Shown one piece after another: positions 47,403-57,043 of a stretch of 64,000 bases of DNA. The stretch covers positions 5,624,416-5,688,415 of the forward strand of contig JARFXM010000009.1 in assembly GCA_029532625.1 (NCBI GenBank), written 5' to 3'. The notes beneath the pieces are model-generated. The model had not been told where the DNA came from. It ran no database searches and was given only the letters and a program-made list of their open reading frames with translations. The first letter of the stretch is position 1, and the number at the start of each line of letters is the position of its first letter. A program made the position numbers and the translations under genes. The DNA is from Lomentospora prolificans. Taxonomy: Eukaryota; Ascomycota; Sordariomycetes; Microascales; Microascaceae.

Positions 47403-49700
47403 TAATACCTCCTCTCCTTAGTCTTTATCCCTAAAGACCTTTTTATTTTTTTTTTTAATCCCTATCAGCCCTAATCTATTAGTCCTTCTAGGTTAGTCCA
47501 ACTTCTCCCCTTTTCCTTCCTTTACTATAATACTAACAGTATATCAAACCAGGTAGTGAAATACCCTTCTACATAATCCCTTAGAAAGAAATAAGAGAAT
47601 GAAAAGCTTATAGAATATATTTCTTCCTTTGGTAACGACCTTGAAATACTATGCACCCATTATTATCACTAGAAGAAGGTATACTATATAGTACTAAATT
47701 CTTCCTAATATTTAGCCTATACTAAGGGGAAGCATACTTATAATAGTTCCCTAGTGGCTTCATCTTGTAGGCATTTTCTATCTCCCCTACCTTCCTTATG
47801 GCAGTCCTAACTTTTTCTAGTATCCCATAATATAGCCAAAATTAAAAAGGTAGATAAGGCTTTGGAAAAATCTAAGGACTAGCTTCTTGAAATTATGGCA
47901 AGGATTACCTACCTCTATCGTCAGTAGAAACTCCTTAAAGAGTAAGGTAATGAACTTTATTAGTGTAGTATTGCTAGTTTATCGATAGAGGAGGAGAGGG
48001 ATACTCTTATTATCAAGACTTAGTAGGCTATTAGGGATACTTAGTCCCTTAGTACTTTTAGGGTACTCAATTAGGATACCCTTAGTCTCGCTCCTAACCT
48101 CCTACTATTAGATCTCAAGGTTTCCCTGGGTTCTCCTGGTAAAACTTTGCAAGTAATATCAGGCTCCTAGCCAGATTCTGGATAGGCTCCTAAGTATTTT
48201 TATTATAGTTATAGCCTTTCTATTTAATCAAATATTTAACTTTCCCATCATTAATCATAGAGTTAAGAACCTTCTCTACTTCATATTCTCCTTCTATTAC
48301 AGCTACTTCTATAGTTTCTTCAGTAGGTATATCTTAGTATGCCAGTTCAAGTAGTATAACATGGAATACAGGGTTTATCTTTATTATTTTAGGAAGTTAT
48401 AGTTTATAGTTAACTTCTAAGATTTTCCTTTTTATAATAAAGAGCCTAATTTTTTAGTAATCAAGTTTATCGCTTAGTTATCAGGTTTTGATTTGTAGGT
48501 CCCTTATTCCTAGTTTCTTTTATAGTAGGTAGACCTTACTTCCCTCCTTAAAGGTTAGTCCCTTAATCCTTTTCCTATCTGTATAGTACTTTATCCTTTG
48601 TTTTATAAACTCTAGTTCTTCTATTAGTTACTTATAGAGTTCCTTTATTTTCTCTAATTAGATGATTACTTATTCAGCCTATATTTTCGTTCCTATAGGC
48701 TTAAATCCTGTCTTAGGTTATATTCCATAGTTTGTATAGAATAGTGATATTCCTGTACTTTCTGATATATTAGTGTTGTAGGTGTACTAGGCTAGGGGTA
48801 GTAGTACTACCTAGTTATTTTGTTCCTAGTTGACATAGTATTATAGGTAGATTTCTAGTATTTGATTTACCTATTCTACCTATCCTTAGGTCTTAGGATA
48901 GTAGGCTATAGATAACTTATAGTTAATTCCTAATCTATCTAAAAGGCTCTGCTAGAAGTAGGAAGCAAAGATACTTCCTCTATTAGTATTAATTTCTTCT
49001 AGTAGGTTATGGTTTACAGCCACTATCCATAGGAATAGTTCTATGAATCAAGGTGCTTTTATAGTTTTATTACAGGGTATAAAGTAAGTATATTTTATAA
49101 GTCAGTCTACAACTACTATAATACTATTATATTTAACTCCTATAGTTAGGTCTTCTAACTTTAGTAATTTAATAATAAAGTCGATGACAATCTTTTACCA
49201 TAGTACTTCTAGTACTGGCATTAGCTATAATAGCCCTTATAGCTTATGTTGTGAGTTTTTGTTCTTTATATATAAAACGTATTCAGCGAGTACTTCCTTA
49301 ACTACTATTTTTAGCTGTAGGATGAGGTATCCTCTTGGTATTCTTTTGATTGTTTTCGTAATCCCTAGGTGCCCACTAAGTAGTAACTCATGTATTACTT
49401 GTATTAGTTCCTTAGCTAGTTCTAGGGGTACTAGTATATTCTTCTTATATTATCCTTATTTTAGATCCCTATAGTAGCTTTCGATTTCTTCTATTACCTT
49501 AGTAGTAGTATTAACTTAGTAACTTGCTACTAGTTATTATAGGCTTCCTTATTTATTATAATAGAATATTATACTTACTTCCTTAGGTATCTTCTAGGAG
49601 TGATCTAGTTATCGACTAAGTGTATTAGCTTGTCCATTTTCTTTTCCTTTAACATATACAATTTTGAAGTCATATTTAGAGAGGAATTCAGCCTATCAGA

Positions 49701-49705
49701 CTTAT
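49701..49705. other. Target-site duplication CTTAT, left copy
   Basis: CTTAT at 49701-49705 is repeated at 57039-57043 on the far side of the young element. Confidence 0.93.
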
Positions 49706-50171
49706 TGTGACGTTCCAACACTTCCGATAGGGTTAGTCGCTTTAAGGTTAGAACAGTCGGGCCTGTTAGTGGATAAGTGAGGCAGTCAGACAGTAACAAT
49801 AAAGGTCCGTAATGCGTATTCAAGTGTGGTTCATAGAGTGACTTGAATTGACTACTGCGGAACTAAAGAATAACTAGAATACATGATGGTAATGACTGTG
49901 ACTTATATAGACTTCGTCTTCCTTGGGACCGCAGGCCCTGGAGGTGCGGTCCTTCTGTGGACCGCACTTGCCCCCGATGCGGTCCCTCGTGGACTGCATA
50001 TGCCCCTGGTGCGGTCCTCCCATGGACCGCTTGTGTTCTAAGTGCGGTCCTCTGTTGATTGGCCCAGGTTGTGCTGCCCAATCCTAGTCTTTCCGGGTTG
50101 CGCCGGAGTTTACCCTTTTCTGCCATGCTTGTCCGCCCGGCCTGCATAAGAGGCCGGATCGGCCCGTGACA
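49706..50171 (-). repeat. 3' LTR of the young element (left in window)
   Basis: 466 bp from TGTGACGTTCC to GGCCCGTGACA as read on the plus strand. It contains a TATA-like TTATATAGA near 49899 that reads as TATATAAG on the element's strand, and a palindrome array at 49944-50050. Read on the plus strand, it lies immediately upstream of the antisense gene and could be its promoter. Confidence 0.96.
49944..50050. promoter_or_regulatory. Tandem CGG...CCG palindromes in the LTR
   Basis: GTGCGGTCC-N6-GGACCGCAC at 49944-49967 (CGG-N12-CCG). ATGCGGTCC-N5-GGACTGCAT at 49977-49999 (CGG-N11-CTG, one transition from CCG). GTGCGGTCC-N6-GGACCGC at 50009-50030 (CGG-N12-CCG). A half site GTGCGGTCC is at 50042-50050. 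The spacing is about 33 bp. The same array is in the other LTR at 56811-56917. Inverted CGG triplets are the classic targets of dimeric Zn2Cys6 proteins; use as an operator is inference. Confidence 0.75.
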
Positions 50172-50190
50172 CGATGCCTCCTCTCCTTGG
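50172..50190 (-). other. Probable polypurine tract
   Basis: On the element's strand the bases just before the downstream LTR read ACCAAGGAGAGGAGGCATCG, a purine-rich stretch where plus-strand DNA synthesis would be primed. Confidence 0.65.
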
Positions 50191-50304
50191 TCTTTGTCCC
50201 TAAAGACCTTTTTGTTTTTTAATCCCTGTCGGCCCCGACCTGTTGGTCCTTCTAGGTCAGTCCAACTTCTCCCCTTTTCCTTCCTTTGCCGTGATGCTGA
50301 CAGT

Positions 50305-50949
50305 ATGTCGAACCGGGTAGCGAAACGCCCTTCCACGCAATCCCTCAGAAAGAAACGAGAGAACGAAAAGCTCGTGGAATACATTTCTTCCTTTGGTGAC
50401 GACCTTGAAATGCCGTGCACCCGTTGTTATCGCCAGAAGAAGGTGTGCCGTATGGCACCGAATTCTTCCCAATGTTTAGCCTGTGCCAAGGGGAAGCGTG
50501 CTTGCGATGGTTCCCTGGTGGCTTCGTCTTGTGGGTATTTTCCATCTTCCCCACCTTCCTTGTGGCAGTCCTAACTTTTTCCAGTATCCCGCAATATGGC
50601 CGAAACCAAAAAGGTGGATGAGGCTTTGGAAAAATCTGAGGACCAGCTTCTTGAAATTATGGCGAGGATTGCCCGCCTCCGTCGTCAGCGGAAACTCCTT
50701 AAGGAGCGGGGTAATGAACTTTATCGGCGTGGTGTTGCTGGTTTGTCGATGGAGGAGGAGAGGGATACTCTCATCGTCGAGACCCAGCAGGCCGTCGGGG
50801 ACGCTCAGTCCCTTGGCGCTTTCGGGGTGCTCGATTGGGATGCCCTTGGTCTCGCTCCTGACCTCCCGCCGTTGGATCTCGAGGTTTCCCTGGGTTCTCC
50901 TGGTGAAACTTCGCAAGTAATATCGGGCTCCCAGCCAGATTCTGGATAG
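50305..50949 (+). CDS. Antisense Zn2Cys6/coiled-coil protein encoded inside the retrotransposon (196 aa)
   Basis: Two exons, 50305-50530 and 50585-50949 (intron 54 nt, GTGGGT donor, CTAAC branch about 14 nt before CAG), give 591 nt in frame. The N-terminal 35 residues are basic (KRPSTQSLRKKRENEKLVEY). A full binuclear zinc cluster follows at residues 37-67: CTRCYRQKKVC, then eight residues, then CLACAKGKRAC (CX2CX6CX8CX2CX6C). After the splice comes a predicted coiled coil, about 80-130 (LLEIMARIARLRRQRKLLKE), then an acidic Pro/Leu tail (LGLAPDLPPLDLEV). The last 179 bases overlap the pol 3' end on the other strand. The ATG is 134 bp inside the LTR edge, so the LTR may drive it. It has the DNA-binding plus dimerisation part of a Zn2Cys6 regulator without the usual large regulatory domain. 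Proteins of this layout are seen in other mould genomes; I know of no described function. Similarity to a host gene cannot be excluded. Confidence 0.8.
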
Positions 50950-53917
50950 GCTCCCAAGTATTCTCGTTGTGGTCGTAGCCTTTCCATTTAATCAAATATT
51001 TGACTTTCCCATCGTCGATCATGGAGTTAAGAACCTTCTCCACTTCGTATTCTCCTTCTGTTGCGGCTACTTCTATAGTTTCTTCGGTAGGTGTATCTTG
51101 GTGTGCCGGTTCGAGTAGCGCGACGTGGAACACGGGGTTTATCTTCATTGTTTCGGGAAGTTGTAGTTCATAGTTGACTTCCGAGATTTTCCTTTTCACG
51201 ATGAAGGGCCCGATTTTTCGGTGATCGAGTTTGTCGCTTGGTCGTCGGGTTTTGATTTGTGGGTCCCTCGTTCCTGGTTTCTTTCGCAGTAGGTAGACCT
51301 TGCTTCCCTCCTTAAAGGTTGGTCCCTCAATCCTTTTCCTATCTGCGTAGTGCTTCATCCTTTGTTTTACGAACTCCAGTTCTTCCGTTAGTTGCTTGTG
51401 GAGTTCCTTCATTTTTTCTGATTGGATGATTGCTTGTTCGGCCTGTGTTTTCGTTCCTACAGGCTCGAATCCTGTCTTGGGTTGTATTCCATAGTTCGCA
51501 TAGAACGGCGATATTCCTGTACTTTCTGACACGTTGGTGTTGTAGGCGTACTGGGCTAGGGGTAGTAGCGCTACCCAGTTGTTTTGTTCCCAGTTGATAT
51601 AGTGTCGTAGGTAGGTTTCCAGTGTTTGATTTACCCGTTCTACCTGTCCTTGGGTTTCAGGATGGTAGGCTGTGGATAACTTGTGGTTGATTCCTAACCT
51701 ATCTGAAAGGCTCTGCCAGAAGTGGGAAGCGAAGACGCTTCCTCTGTCAGTGTTGATTTCTTCCGGTAGGTTGTGGTTTGCGGCCACTGTCCGTAGGAAT
51801 AGTTCTGCGAATCGAGGTGCTTTCATGGCTTCATTGCAGGGTATGAAGTAAGCATATTTCGTGAGTCGGTCTACGACTACCATGATGCTGTCGTATTTGA
51901 CTCCTGTGGTTGGATCTTCTGACTTTGGTAACTTGACAATAAAGTCAATGACAATCTTTTGCCATGGTACTTCTGGTACTGGCATTGGCTGTAATAGCCC
52001 TTGCGGCTTGTGTCGCGAGTTTTTGTTCTTTGCGCACGAAGCGCATTCGGCGAGTACTTCCTTGACCACTGTTTTCAGCTGTGGGATGAGGTATCCTCTT
52101 GGTATTCTTTTGATCGTTTTCGTGATCCCTGGGTGCCCACTAAGTGGTGACTTGTGTATTGCTCGTATTAGTTCCTTGGCTAGTTCTGGGGGTACTGGTG
52201 TGTTCTTCTTATGTCGTTCTTGTTTTAGATCCTTATAGTAACTTTCGATTTCTTCCATTACCTTGGTAGTGGTGTTGATTTGGTAGCTTGCTGCTAGTTG
52301 CCGTAGGCTTCCTTGTTCGTCGTAATGGAATATCGTACTTGCTTCCTTAGGTATCTTTTGGAAGTGATCTGGTCGTCGGCTAAGTGCGTCAGCTCGTCCG
52401 TTTTCTTTGCCTTTGACATGTACGATTTTGAAGTCGTATTCGGAGAGGAATTCAGCCCATCGGACTTGCCGCTTGTTCAGCTCTTTGGTGGTTGTGAAGC
52501 TGGTGAGGTTCTTATGATCGGAATAGACAATAATAGGGTGTTTTGCCCCTATGAGGTAATGTTTCCATTCCTTGAAGGCTTCGACAATTGCCATGAGTTC
52601 TTTGTCTGGGATCCCGTATCGTAGTGCGGGTCCACTTAACTTTTTCGACATAAAAGCGATCGGGTGTATCCTTCCTTGTTCGTCTCTTTGTCCGAGTTGT
52701 GCTCCTAGGGCGTAGTCTGATGCGTCTGTCTCGACTTCGAAAGGTTTGCTAGGGTCTGCTTCGTATAACACTGGTCTCTCGCAAATACTCTGTTTTGCTT
52801 CTTGGAACGCTTGTTGCTGTTCTGTCCCCCATACGAAGGTGTTCTCGTTCTTCGTAAGCTCTGTGAGAGGTCTGACTCTCTTGCTGTGGTCCTTCAGGAA
52901 CCTCCTGTAGAAATTGATGAATCCTAGGAATCCCCGTACTTCAGTAACCGTCTGAGGTACCGGCCAGTCAAGCGCGGCCTTGACTTTTGATTCCTGCATT
53001 CTGATTTCTCCTGGTCGGATAGTGTATCCGAGGAAGTCTACTTCTTGTACATGGAAGTGACTTTTCTTTAGTTCTACCAACAAGTTGGCATCGTGGAGTT
53101 TTTGTAGTACCTTTTCGACGTGTTCCTCGTGTTCCTCCAAGGTCTCCGAGAAGATGAGGATATCATCTAAATAGGCTACCACAAACTGATCTAGGTGCTC
53201 TCGTAGCACATGGTTGATCATGGTTTGGAAGGTTGCTGGTGCATTGGTAAGTCCGAATGGCATGACACAATATTCGAAGTGTCCGTATCGGGTGCGGAAG
53301 GCTGTCTTCCACTCGTCTCCTTCCTTGATCCTGATAAGGTTGTATGCCCCTTTGAGATCTAGGGCAGTAAACCATTTTGCTTTTCGTAGTCTGTCCCTCA
53401 ACTCTGAGATCAACGGTAGTGGGTATCGGTTCTTGATAGTGATCTCGTTGAGTTGGCGGTAGTCTACGCACATGCGTAGTCTTCCATCCTTCTTTGGTAC
53501 AAAGAGGATAGGGTATCCTGCTGGTGATGTTGAGGGTCTAATGAACCCTTTCCTGATGTTTTCTTGTATATATTCCCAAAGTTCTTTCAACTGGTTTTCG
53601 TTTAGGTTGTATATTGGCATGAACTTGGGTTGTGTTCCTGGTTTGAGATGAATCTCGTGATCCCATTTGCTATGTTCTGGGAGTCCGGTTTCCAATTCTT
53701 CTGCGAATATTTTGCTGTACTTGCGGTATCGTGGTGGCAAGTTCTGTATCGTTTCTTCTTTTGTTAGCGTGGTAGTCATGCTCATCACGCAACGTGTTGT
53801 CCGGTTTTGTTTGTGTTTCTTTCCTTTTGGTAGGTGATTCGAATCTTTAGTGGCGAGCGCTTTAATGTGTACCATCATTCGAAAGGCTCTCGGTTCGTTT
53901 GGCGCATGCTGCTCTAG
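50771..53917 (-). CDS. pol: Pol: RT-RNase H-integrase-chromodomain (in frame with Gag after a TGA)
   Basis: Open from just after the gag TGA (53920-53918) to the stop at 50771; the first internal ATG is 53878. Residues counted from that ATG: reverse transcriptase about 90-270 with FIRPSTSPAGYPILFVPKKD, FTALDLKGAYNLIRI and catalytic YLDD near 235; RNase H with ETDASDYALGAQL near 381; integrase with an HxxxxH...CASC zinc module (~575-620), core Asp in MVVVDRLTKYAYFIP, Asp in NTDRGSVFASHFW and Glu in HPETQGQVERVNQTLE; and a chromodomain at about 944-995 (YEVEKVLNS, YLIKWKGYDHNENTWEP). No start signal precedes the TGA-proximal codons, so translation likely depends on readthrough. All catalytic residues are present, so it appears competent. 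Confidence 0.95.
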   Translation of the reverse strand, partial: LEQHAPNEPRAFRMMVHIKALATKDSNHLPKGKKHKQNRTTRCVMSMTTTLTKEETIQNLPPRYRKYSKIFAEELETGLPEHSKWDHEIHLKPGTQPKFMPIYNLNENQLKELWEYIQENIRKGFIRPSTSPAGYPILFVPKKDGRLRMCVDYRQLNEITIKNRYPLPLISELRDRLRKAKWFTALDLKGAYNLIRIKEGDEWKTAFRTRYGHFEYCVMPFGLTNAPATFQTMINHVLREHLDQFVVAYLDDILIFSETLEEHEEHVEKVLQKLHDANLLVELKKSHFHVQEVDFLGYTIRPGEIRMQESKVKAALDWPVPQTVTEVRGFLGFINFYRRFLKDHSKRVRPLTELTKNENTFVWGTEQQQAFQEAKQSICERPVLYEADPSKPFEVETDASDYALGAQLGQRDEQGRIHPIAFMSKKLSGPALRYGIPDKELMAIVEAFKEWKHYLIGAKHPIIVYSDHKNLTSFTTTKELNKRQVRWAEFLSEYDFKIVHVKGKENGRADALSRRPDHFQKIPKEASTIFHYDEQGSLRQLAASYQINTTTKVMEEIESYYKDLKQERHKKNTPVPPELAKELIRAIHKSPLSGHPGITKTIKRIPRGYLIPQLKTVVKEVLAECASCAKNKNSRHKPQGLLQPMPVPEVPWQKIVIDFIVKLPKSEDPTTGVKYDSIMVVVDRLTKYAYFIPCNEAMKAPRFAELFLRTVAANHNLPEEINTDRGSVFASHFWQSLSDRLGINHKLSTAYHPETQGQVERVNQTLETYLRHYINWEQNNWVALLPLAQYAYNTNVSESTGISPFYANYGIQPKTGFEPVGTKTQAEQAIIQSEKMKELHKQLTEELEFVKQRMKHYADRKRIEGPTFKEGSKVYLLRKKPGTRDPQIKTRRPSDKLDHRKIGPFIVKRKISEVNYELQLPETMKINPVFHVALLEPAHQDTPTEETIEVAATEGEYEVEKVLNSMIDDGKVKYLIKWKGYDHNENTWEPIQNLAGSPILLAKFHQENPGKPRDPTAGGQERDQGHPNRAPRKRQGTERPRRPAGSRR

Positions 53918-53920
53918 TCA
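53914..53920 (-). promoter_or_regulatory. TGA-CTAG stop-codon readthrough context between gag and pol
   Basis: On the element strand gag ends CAT TGA CTA GAG and the same frame stays open into pol. TGA followed by CTA(G) is an established high-readthrough context in animal viruses and in some eukaryotic genes, including fungal ones. The same seven bases survive in the RIP-damaged copy at 58488-58494. Function inferred. Confidence 0.75.
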
Positions 53921-56509
53921 ATGCTGCTCAGGGACTGAACCGTCGACGGATTCTCCTTGGATCCCAGTCCAAGCGAGCTGATCAGTAATCCAGTCTATTC
54001 TCGGGTTTCGGGTTCTCAACCATGGTGTGCCAATCACAATAGGATGGTTCGATTCCGTGATATCGAAGGATATTTTATCGGGTTGGTTTTGGATCATGAC
54101 ATCGAGGTGCGCAGTCTCCATGTTTACCATGCCTTTTCCATACGTGACAAGTTCTCCTTCGCAGTTGCTTAACGGGTATGGTCGTTCCTTGTGATTCCAT
54201 GGGAGTTGTAGTTCATTCACCACGTCTGGCGAGATGAAATTTCCTTGTGCTCCGCTGTCTATTAAGGCTTTGTATGTTCGTCCTTGAATCGTAATTGGTA
54301 CTTTTAAATGTTTGGTTTCATCGGAGCTCATGATGTTCAGACTTCGGTTTTCCAGTGTGATGGCTCGTTTGTAGCTTTCTTGTGCCTTTTTGGAAGCGTT
54401 CTCCAGGCTTCGTCGTCCTTGTGGTTCTTTGTGCCGTTGTTCGCGTATCTTCATGGCTTGCCTGTTGCGTTCGGAGTTTCGTTGTGCTACCCGTAGTCTT
54501 GCTTCCCTCATCGCCTGGACGTCTCGTTTTGCTGCGTCCATTTCTTTTTCTGTAGCTTCGGTGTATGCCTGCACGGCCACCGCGTCTACGTCGTCAAGCT
54601 CGGTTTCGAGTCCCTTGACTTGTCCTTGTATTTCTATGATGAGTTCGTCGCGTTCGGTCATCCATTCTAGGATGCCGGTGATAGTTTCGTCAGTTCTGTG
54701 GTTTGTGGTTTGTACAAGTTCCTCTATATTTTCGGTTCTTGTTTCCACATGTTCCAGTCTTCTAGCCGTTTCTGCTTGTCGTGTTTCGATTCGACTGAGT
54801 TTCTCGATCATTAGTTTGAACTGTTTTGGTAGATCATTCTTTTGATCTTCGTCGAGTTGGTCGCAGAGAGTGTCGTCCAGCTCATTGATTACTTCTTCGA
54901 GGTCATGGACCTTCCTTGCTAGTTTTTCAGTGTCTTTAATACACTTATTGATTTTCTGGGTGGTTCCTTCTTCTTTAGTGATGGGTATCACTTCTTGATA
55001 AGGGGGAAGTCCTTGGTTCTCGACCTCTTTCCCTTTTCGTCGTTGTCGCGAGGTAATTCGGATCCACTCCATGTGTTGAGTGTATTCTGCGGGTGGTTTC
55101 TTGCCTTGCTTGTGGTTGTGATGCTTCTGGTGGAATACGGCGATGTTTAGTTCTTTTGCTTCCACTTCTGGGTACTTTTTAAGTACTGCAAGCATCTCCT
55201 TTTCAACATCATTAGCTTCGAGGTTGCTTGGTCCAGCCTTTTCTCTTTCCATAGTTGCAAGGGTTCGCGGTTTTCGTGGGTAGTATCCGGCTCCATCCTT
55301 CCCATCACGGTGTACTTGACAGTCGTCGTCGTAGCACGCAGTCCAATGCATAACTCGGTGGTCTGGGACAGTGCTGCTGGCTAAGGTCCGAGTCCGGGTG
55401 GTGGGTTCATCGCTAGCCCTGCTTTGCTCGTTGTTGCTCCGGGTTTTTCCTTGAGGTGCAGGTCTCCAGCTCTTGTTCTTTTGGTCTCCTTGTTCTTTTC
55501 TCCCTGCTCCCCAGTTTCCTCCATTTCGGCATTCTCTTGCGAAATGTCCTATGCGGCCACAGGTGTAGCATTTACCGAGACGGTCCTCCATTCGTTTCTT
55601 GATTCCGTAGTCGTCTTTTCGTGTGGCGGAATCGAGTTCCATGGGCCCTGGGTGGGTTCCCCATGAGGTGTTGCCGTTACGTCGTTTCCCGGTGTTAGCT
55701 TCCCGTTTTTTGCTATATCCTCCGCTGTATGGTGTCTTCTGGCGTTTCTCTAGTCGCCGTTGATACAGTCGGTTGTCAATCCTAACAGCGAGGTCCATAT
55801 ACTTTCCAAGTTCTATAGGAGTATCCAGGATCTTATTAATTTCATCTTTCACTTCATCCTTTAACCCATGGTAGAAGTGTTCGATCATGGATTCGTCATC
55901 CCATTCAAGGTGTGCGGCGATTTGTCGGAACTTAGACACATATTCCGAGGCTGAGGTCTTTTGTCGGGTTTCCCTGAGCTTTCGTTTCATGGTCTGGTCT
56001 TCGTCTGGATCTCCAAAAGCCCCTTTGATGGCTTCTTCGAAGTTGTCGTAGTTTTTGAACATCCTCTTGGTCGTGCTGTCTTGTTGTGCAGGTTCATTGG
56101 TGTAGTAGTCCCGCAAGGTTGGTTCAAACCATGCTGCGGCGTCTCCGACCAGGAATCCCACCGTGCTGGTAACTTTGGTGGCGGCATCGGTGATTCCATA
56201 GTGGTCGTGATACGCCCTCATGTACGTGAGGAAGGACCGTAGCTTGATACGGCTTCCATCGAACTTCTCGGGTCCTGGGAAGTGGACCTTGGGCTTCCTT
56301 GCTTCTGCAACAGTGTCGGCGGTGGATTGGACAACGGTTTGGAAGAGAGACGACATGTCTTCATGCGTGACAGGTCGGTGTTGTTCCTGGAGTTGGGCAT
56401 TTTGCTGTCGGGCTTGTTGAAGTTGCTCTGTAAGTTCCTTGATCTTTTTGGCAAGCTGTTCCTTGCTGGCAGCTGCGATGCTGGTGCTAGATGCGGTTTC
56501 ATTCGCCAT
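53918..56509 (-). CDS. gag: Gag-protease polyprotein (863 aa)
   Basis: The ATG at 56509 starts MANETASSTSIAAASKEQLA. A short N-terminal coiled coil (about 15-45) is followed by a retrotransposon capsid-like domain (about 75-260: FDGSRIKLRSFLTYMRAYHD, FLVGDAAAWFEP, YVSKFRQIAAHLEWDDESMI). A CCHC zinc knuckle CYTCGRIGHFAREC lies near 310-324. An unusual ~400-residue stretch comes next, with a long coiled-coil-like section at about 515-705 (KINKCIKDTEKLARKVHDLE, RIETRQAETARRLEHVETRT). The aspartic protease is near the end (ALIDSGAQGNFIS, catalytic Asp about 751, then IVIGTPWLR). It stops at a TGA followed by CTAG. Gag packages the RNA and forms the particle. The long coiled-coil insert makes it larger than usual Gag-PR units. 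Confidence 0.93.
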   Translation of the reverse strand: MANETASSTSIAAASKEQLAKKIKELTEQLQQARQQNAQLQEQHRPVTHEDMSSLFQTVVQSTADTVAEARKPKVHFPGPEKFDGSRIKLRSFLTYMRAYHDHYGITDAATKVTSTVGFLVGDAAAWFEPTLRDYYTNEPAQQDSTTKRMFKNYDNFEEAIKGAFGDPDEDQTMKRKLRETRQKTSASEYVSKFRQIAAHLEWDDESMIEHFYHGLKDEVKDEINKILDTPIELGKYMDLAVRIDNRLYQRRLEKRQKTPYSGGYSKKREANTGKRRNGNTSWGTHPGPMELDSATRKDDYGIKKRMEDRLGKCYTCGRIGHFARECRNGGNWGAGRKEQGDQKNKSWRPAPQGKTRSNNEQSRASDEPTTRTRTLASSTVPDHRVMHWTACYDDDCQVHRDGKDGAGYYPRKPRTLATMEREKAGPSNLEANDVEKEMLAVLKKYPEVEAKELNIAVFHQKHHNHKQGKKPPAEYTQHMEWIRITSRQRRKGKEVENQGLPPYQEVIPITKEEGTTQKINKCIKDTEKLARKVHDLEEVINELDDTLCDQLDEDQKNDLPKQFKLMIEKLSRIETRQAETARRLEHVETRTENIEELVQTTNHRTDETITGILEWMTERDELIIEIQGQVKGLETELDDVDAVAVQAYTEATEKEMDAAKRDVQAMREARLRVAQRNSERNRQAMKIREQRHKEPQGRRSLENASKKAQESYKRAITLENRSLNIMSSDETKHLKVPITIQGRTYKALIDSGAQGNFISPDVVNELQLPWNHKERPYPLSNCEGELVTYGKGMVNMETAHLDVMIQNQPDKISFDITESNHPIVIGTPWLRTRNPRIDWITDQLAWTGIQGESVDGSVPEQH

Positions 56510-56572
56510 GGTTCCTGCTGTTAGTTTCTTTACTGTTTGAAAGGGTCACTTACCAAACAGGAGTAGTCAACG

Positions 56573-57038
56573 TGTGACGTTCCAACACTTCCGATAGGGT
56601 TAGTCGCTTTAAGGTTAGAACAGTCGGGCCTGTTAGTGGATAAGTGAGGCAGTCAGACAGTAACAATAAAGGTCCGTAATGCGTATTCAAGTGTGGTTCA
56701 TAGAGTGACTTGAATTGACTACTGCGGAACTAAAGAATAACTAGAATACATGATGGTAATGACTGTGACTTATATAGACTTCGTCTTCCTTGGGACCGCA
56801 GGCCCTGGAGGTGCGGTCCTTCTGTGGACCGCACTTGCCCCCGATGCGGTCCCTCGTGGACTGCATATGCCCCTGGTGCGGTCCTCCCATGGACCGCTTG
56901 TGTTCTAAGTGCGGTCCTCTGTTGATTGGCCCAGGTTGTGCTGCCCAATCCTAGTCTTTCCGGGTTGCGCCGGAGTTTACCCTTTTCTGCCATGCTTGTC
57001 CGCCCGGCCTGCATAAGAGGCCGGATCGGCCCGTGACA
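56573..57038 (-). repeat. 5' LTR of the young element (right in window)
   Basis: 466 bp, by eye identical to 49706-50171 (offset 6867). It should promote gag-pol transcription leftward from the TATATAAG box (about 56766-56775). The palindrome array repeats at 56811-56917, upstream of that box. The leader after it starts CGTTGACTACTCCTG on the element strand; I could not match it to a tRNA primer. Confidence 0.96.
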
Positions 57039-57043
57039 CTTAT
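57039..57043. other. Target-site duplication CTTAT, right copy
   Basis: It matches 49701-49705. The old element's sequence resumes directly after it. Confidence 0.93.

Larger units (their letters stand above)
49706..57038 (-). mobile_element. Young, structurally complete Ty3/gypsy chromovirus-type LTR retrotransposon (7333 bp)
   Basis: Two 466-bp LTRs, identical as far as I can read them, bound by TG...CA. The 5-bp duplication is CTTAT. Gag-protease and pol lie on the minus strand in one frame (56509 to 50771) with a single internal TGA. Domain order is capsid, zinc knuckle, protease, RT, RNase H, integrase and chromodomain, that is, Ty3/gypsy with a chromodomain. A polypurine stretch precedes the downstream LTR. 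An additional gene lies on the opposite strand at 50305-50949. Base composition is normal and no RIP decay is seen, so insertion was recent. It inserted into the RT-RNase H region of an older copy of its own family. Confidence 0.97.
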
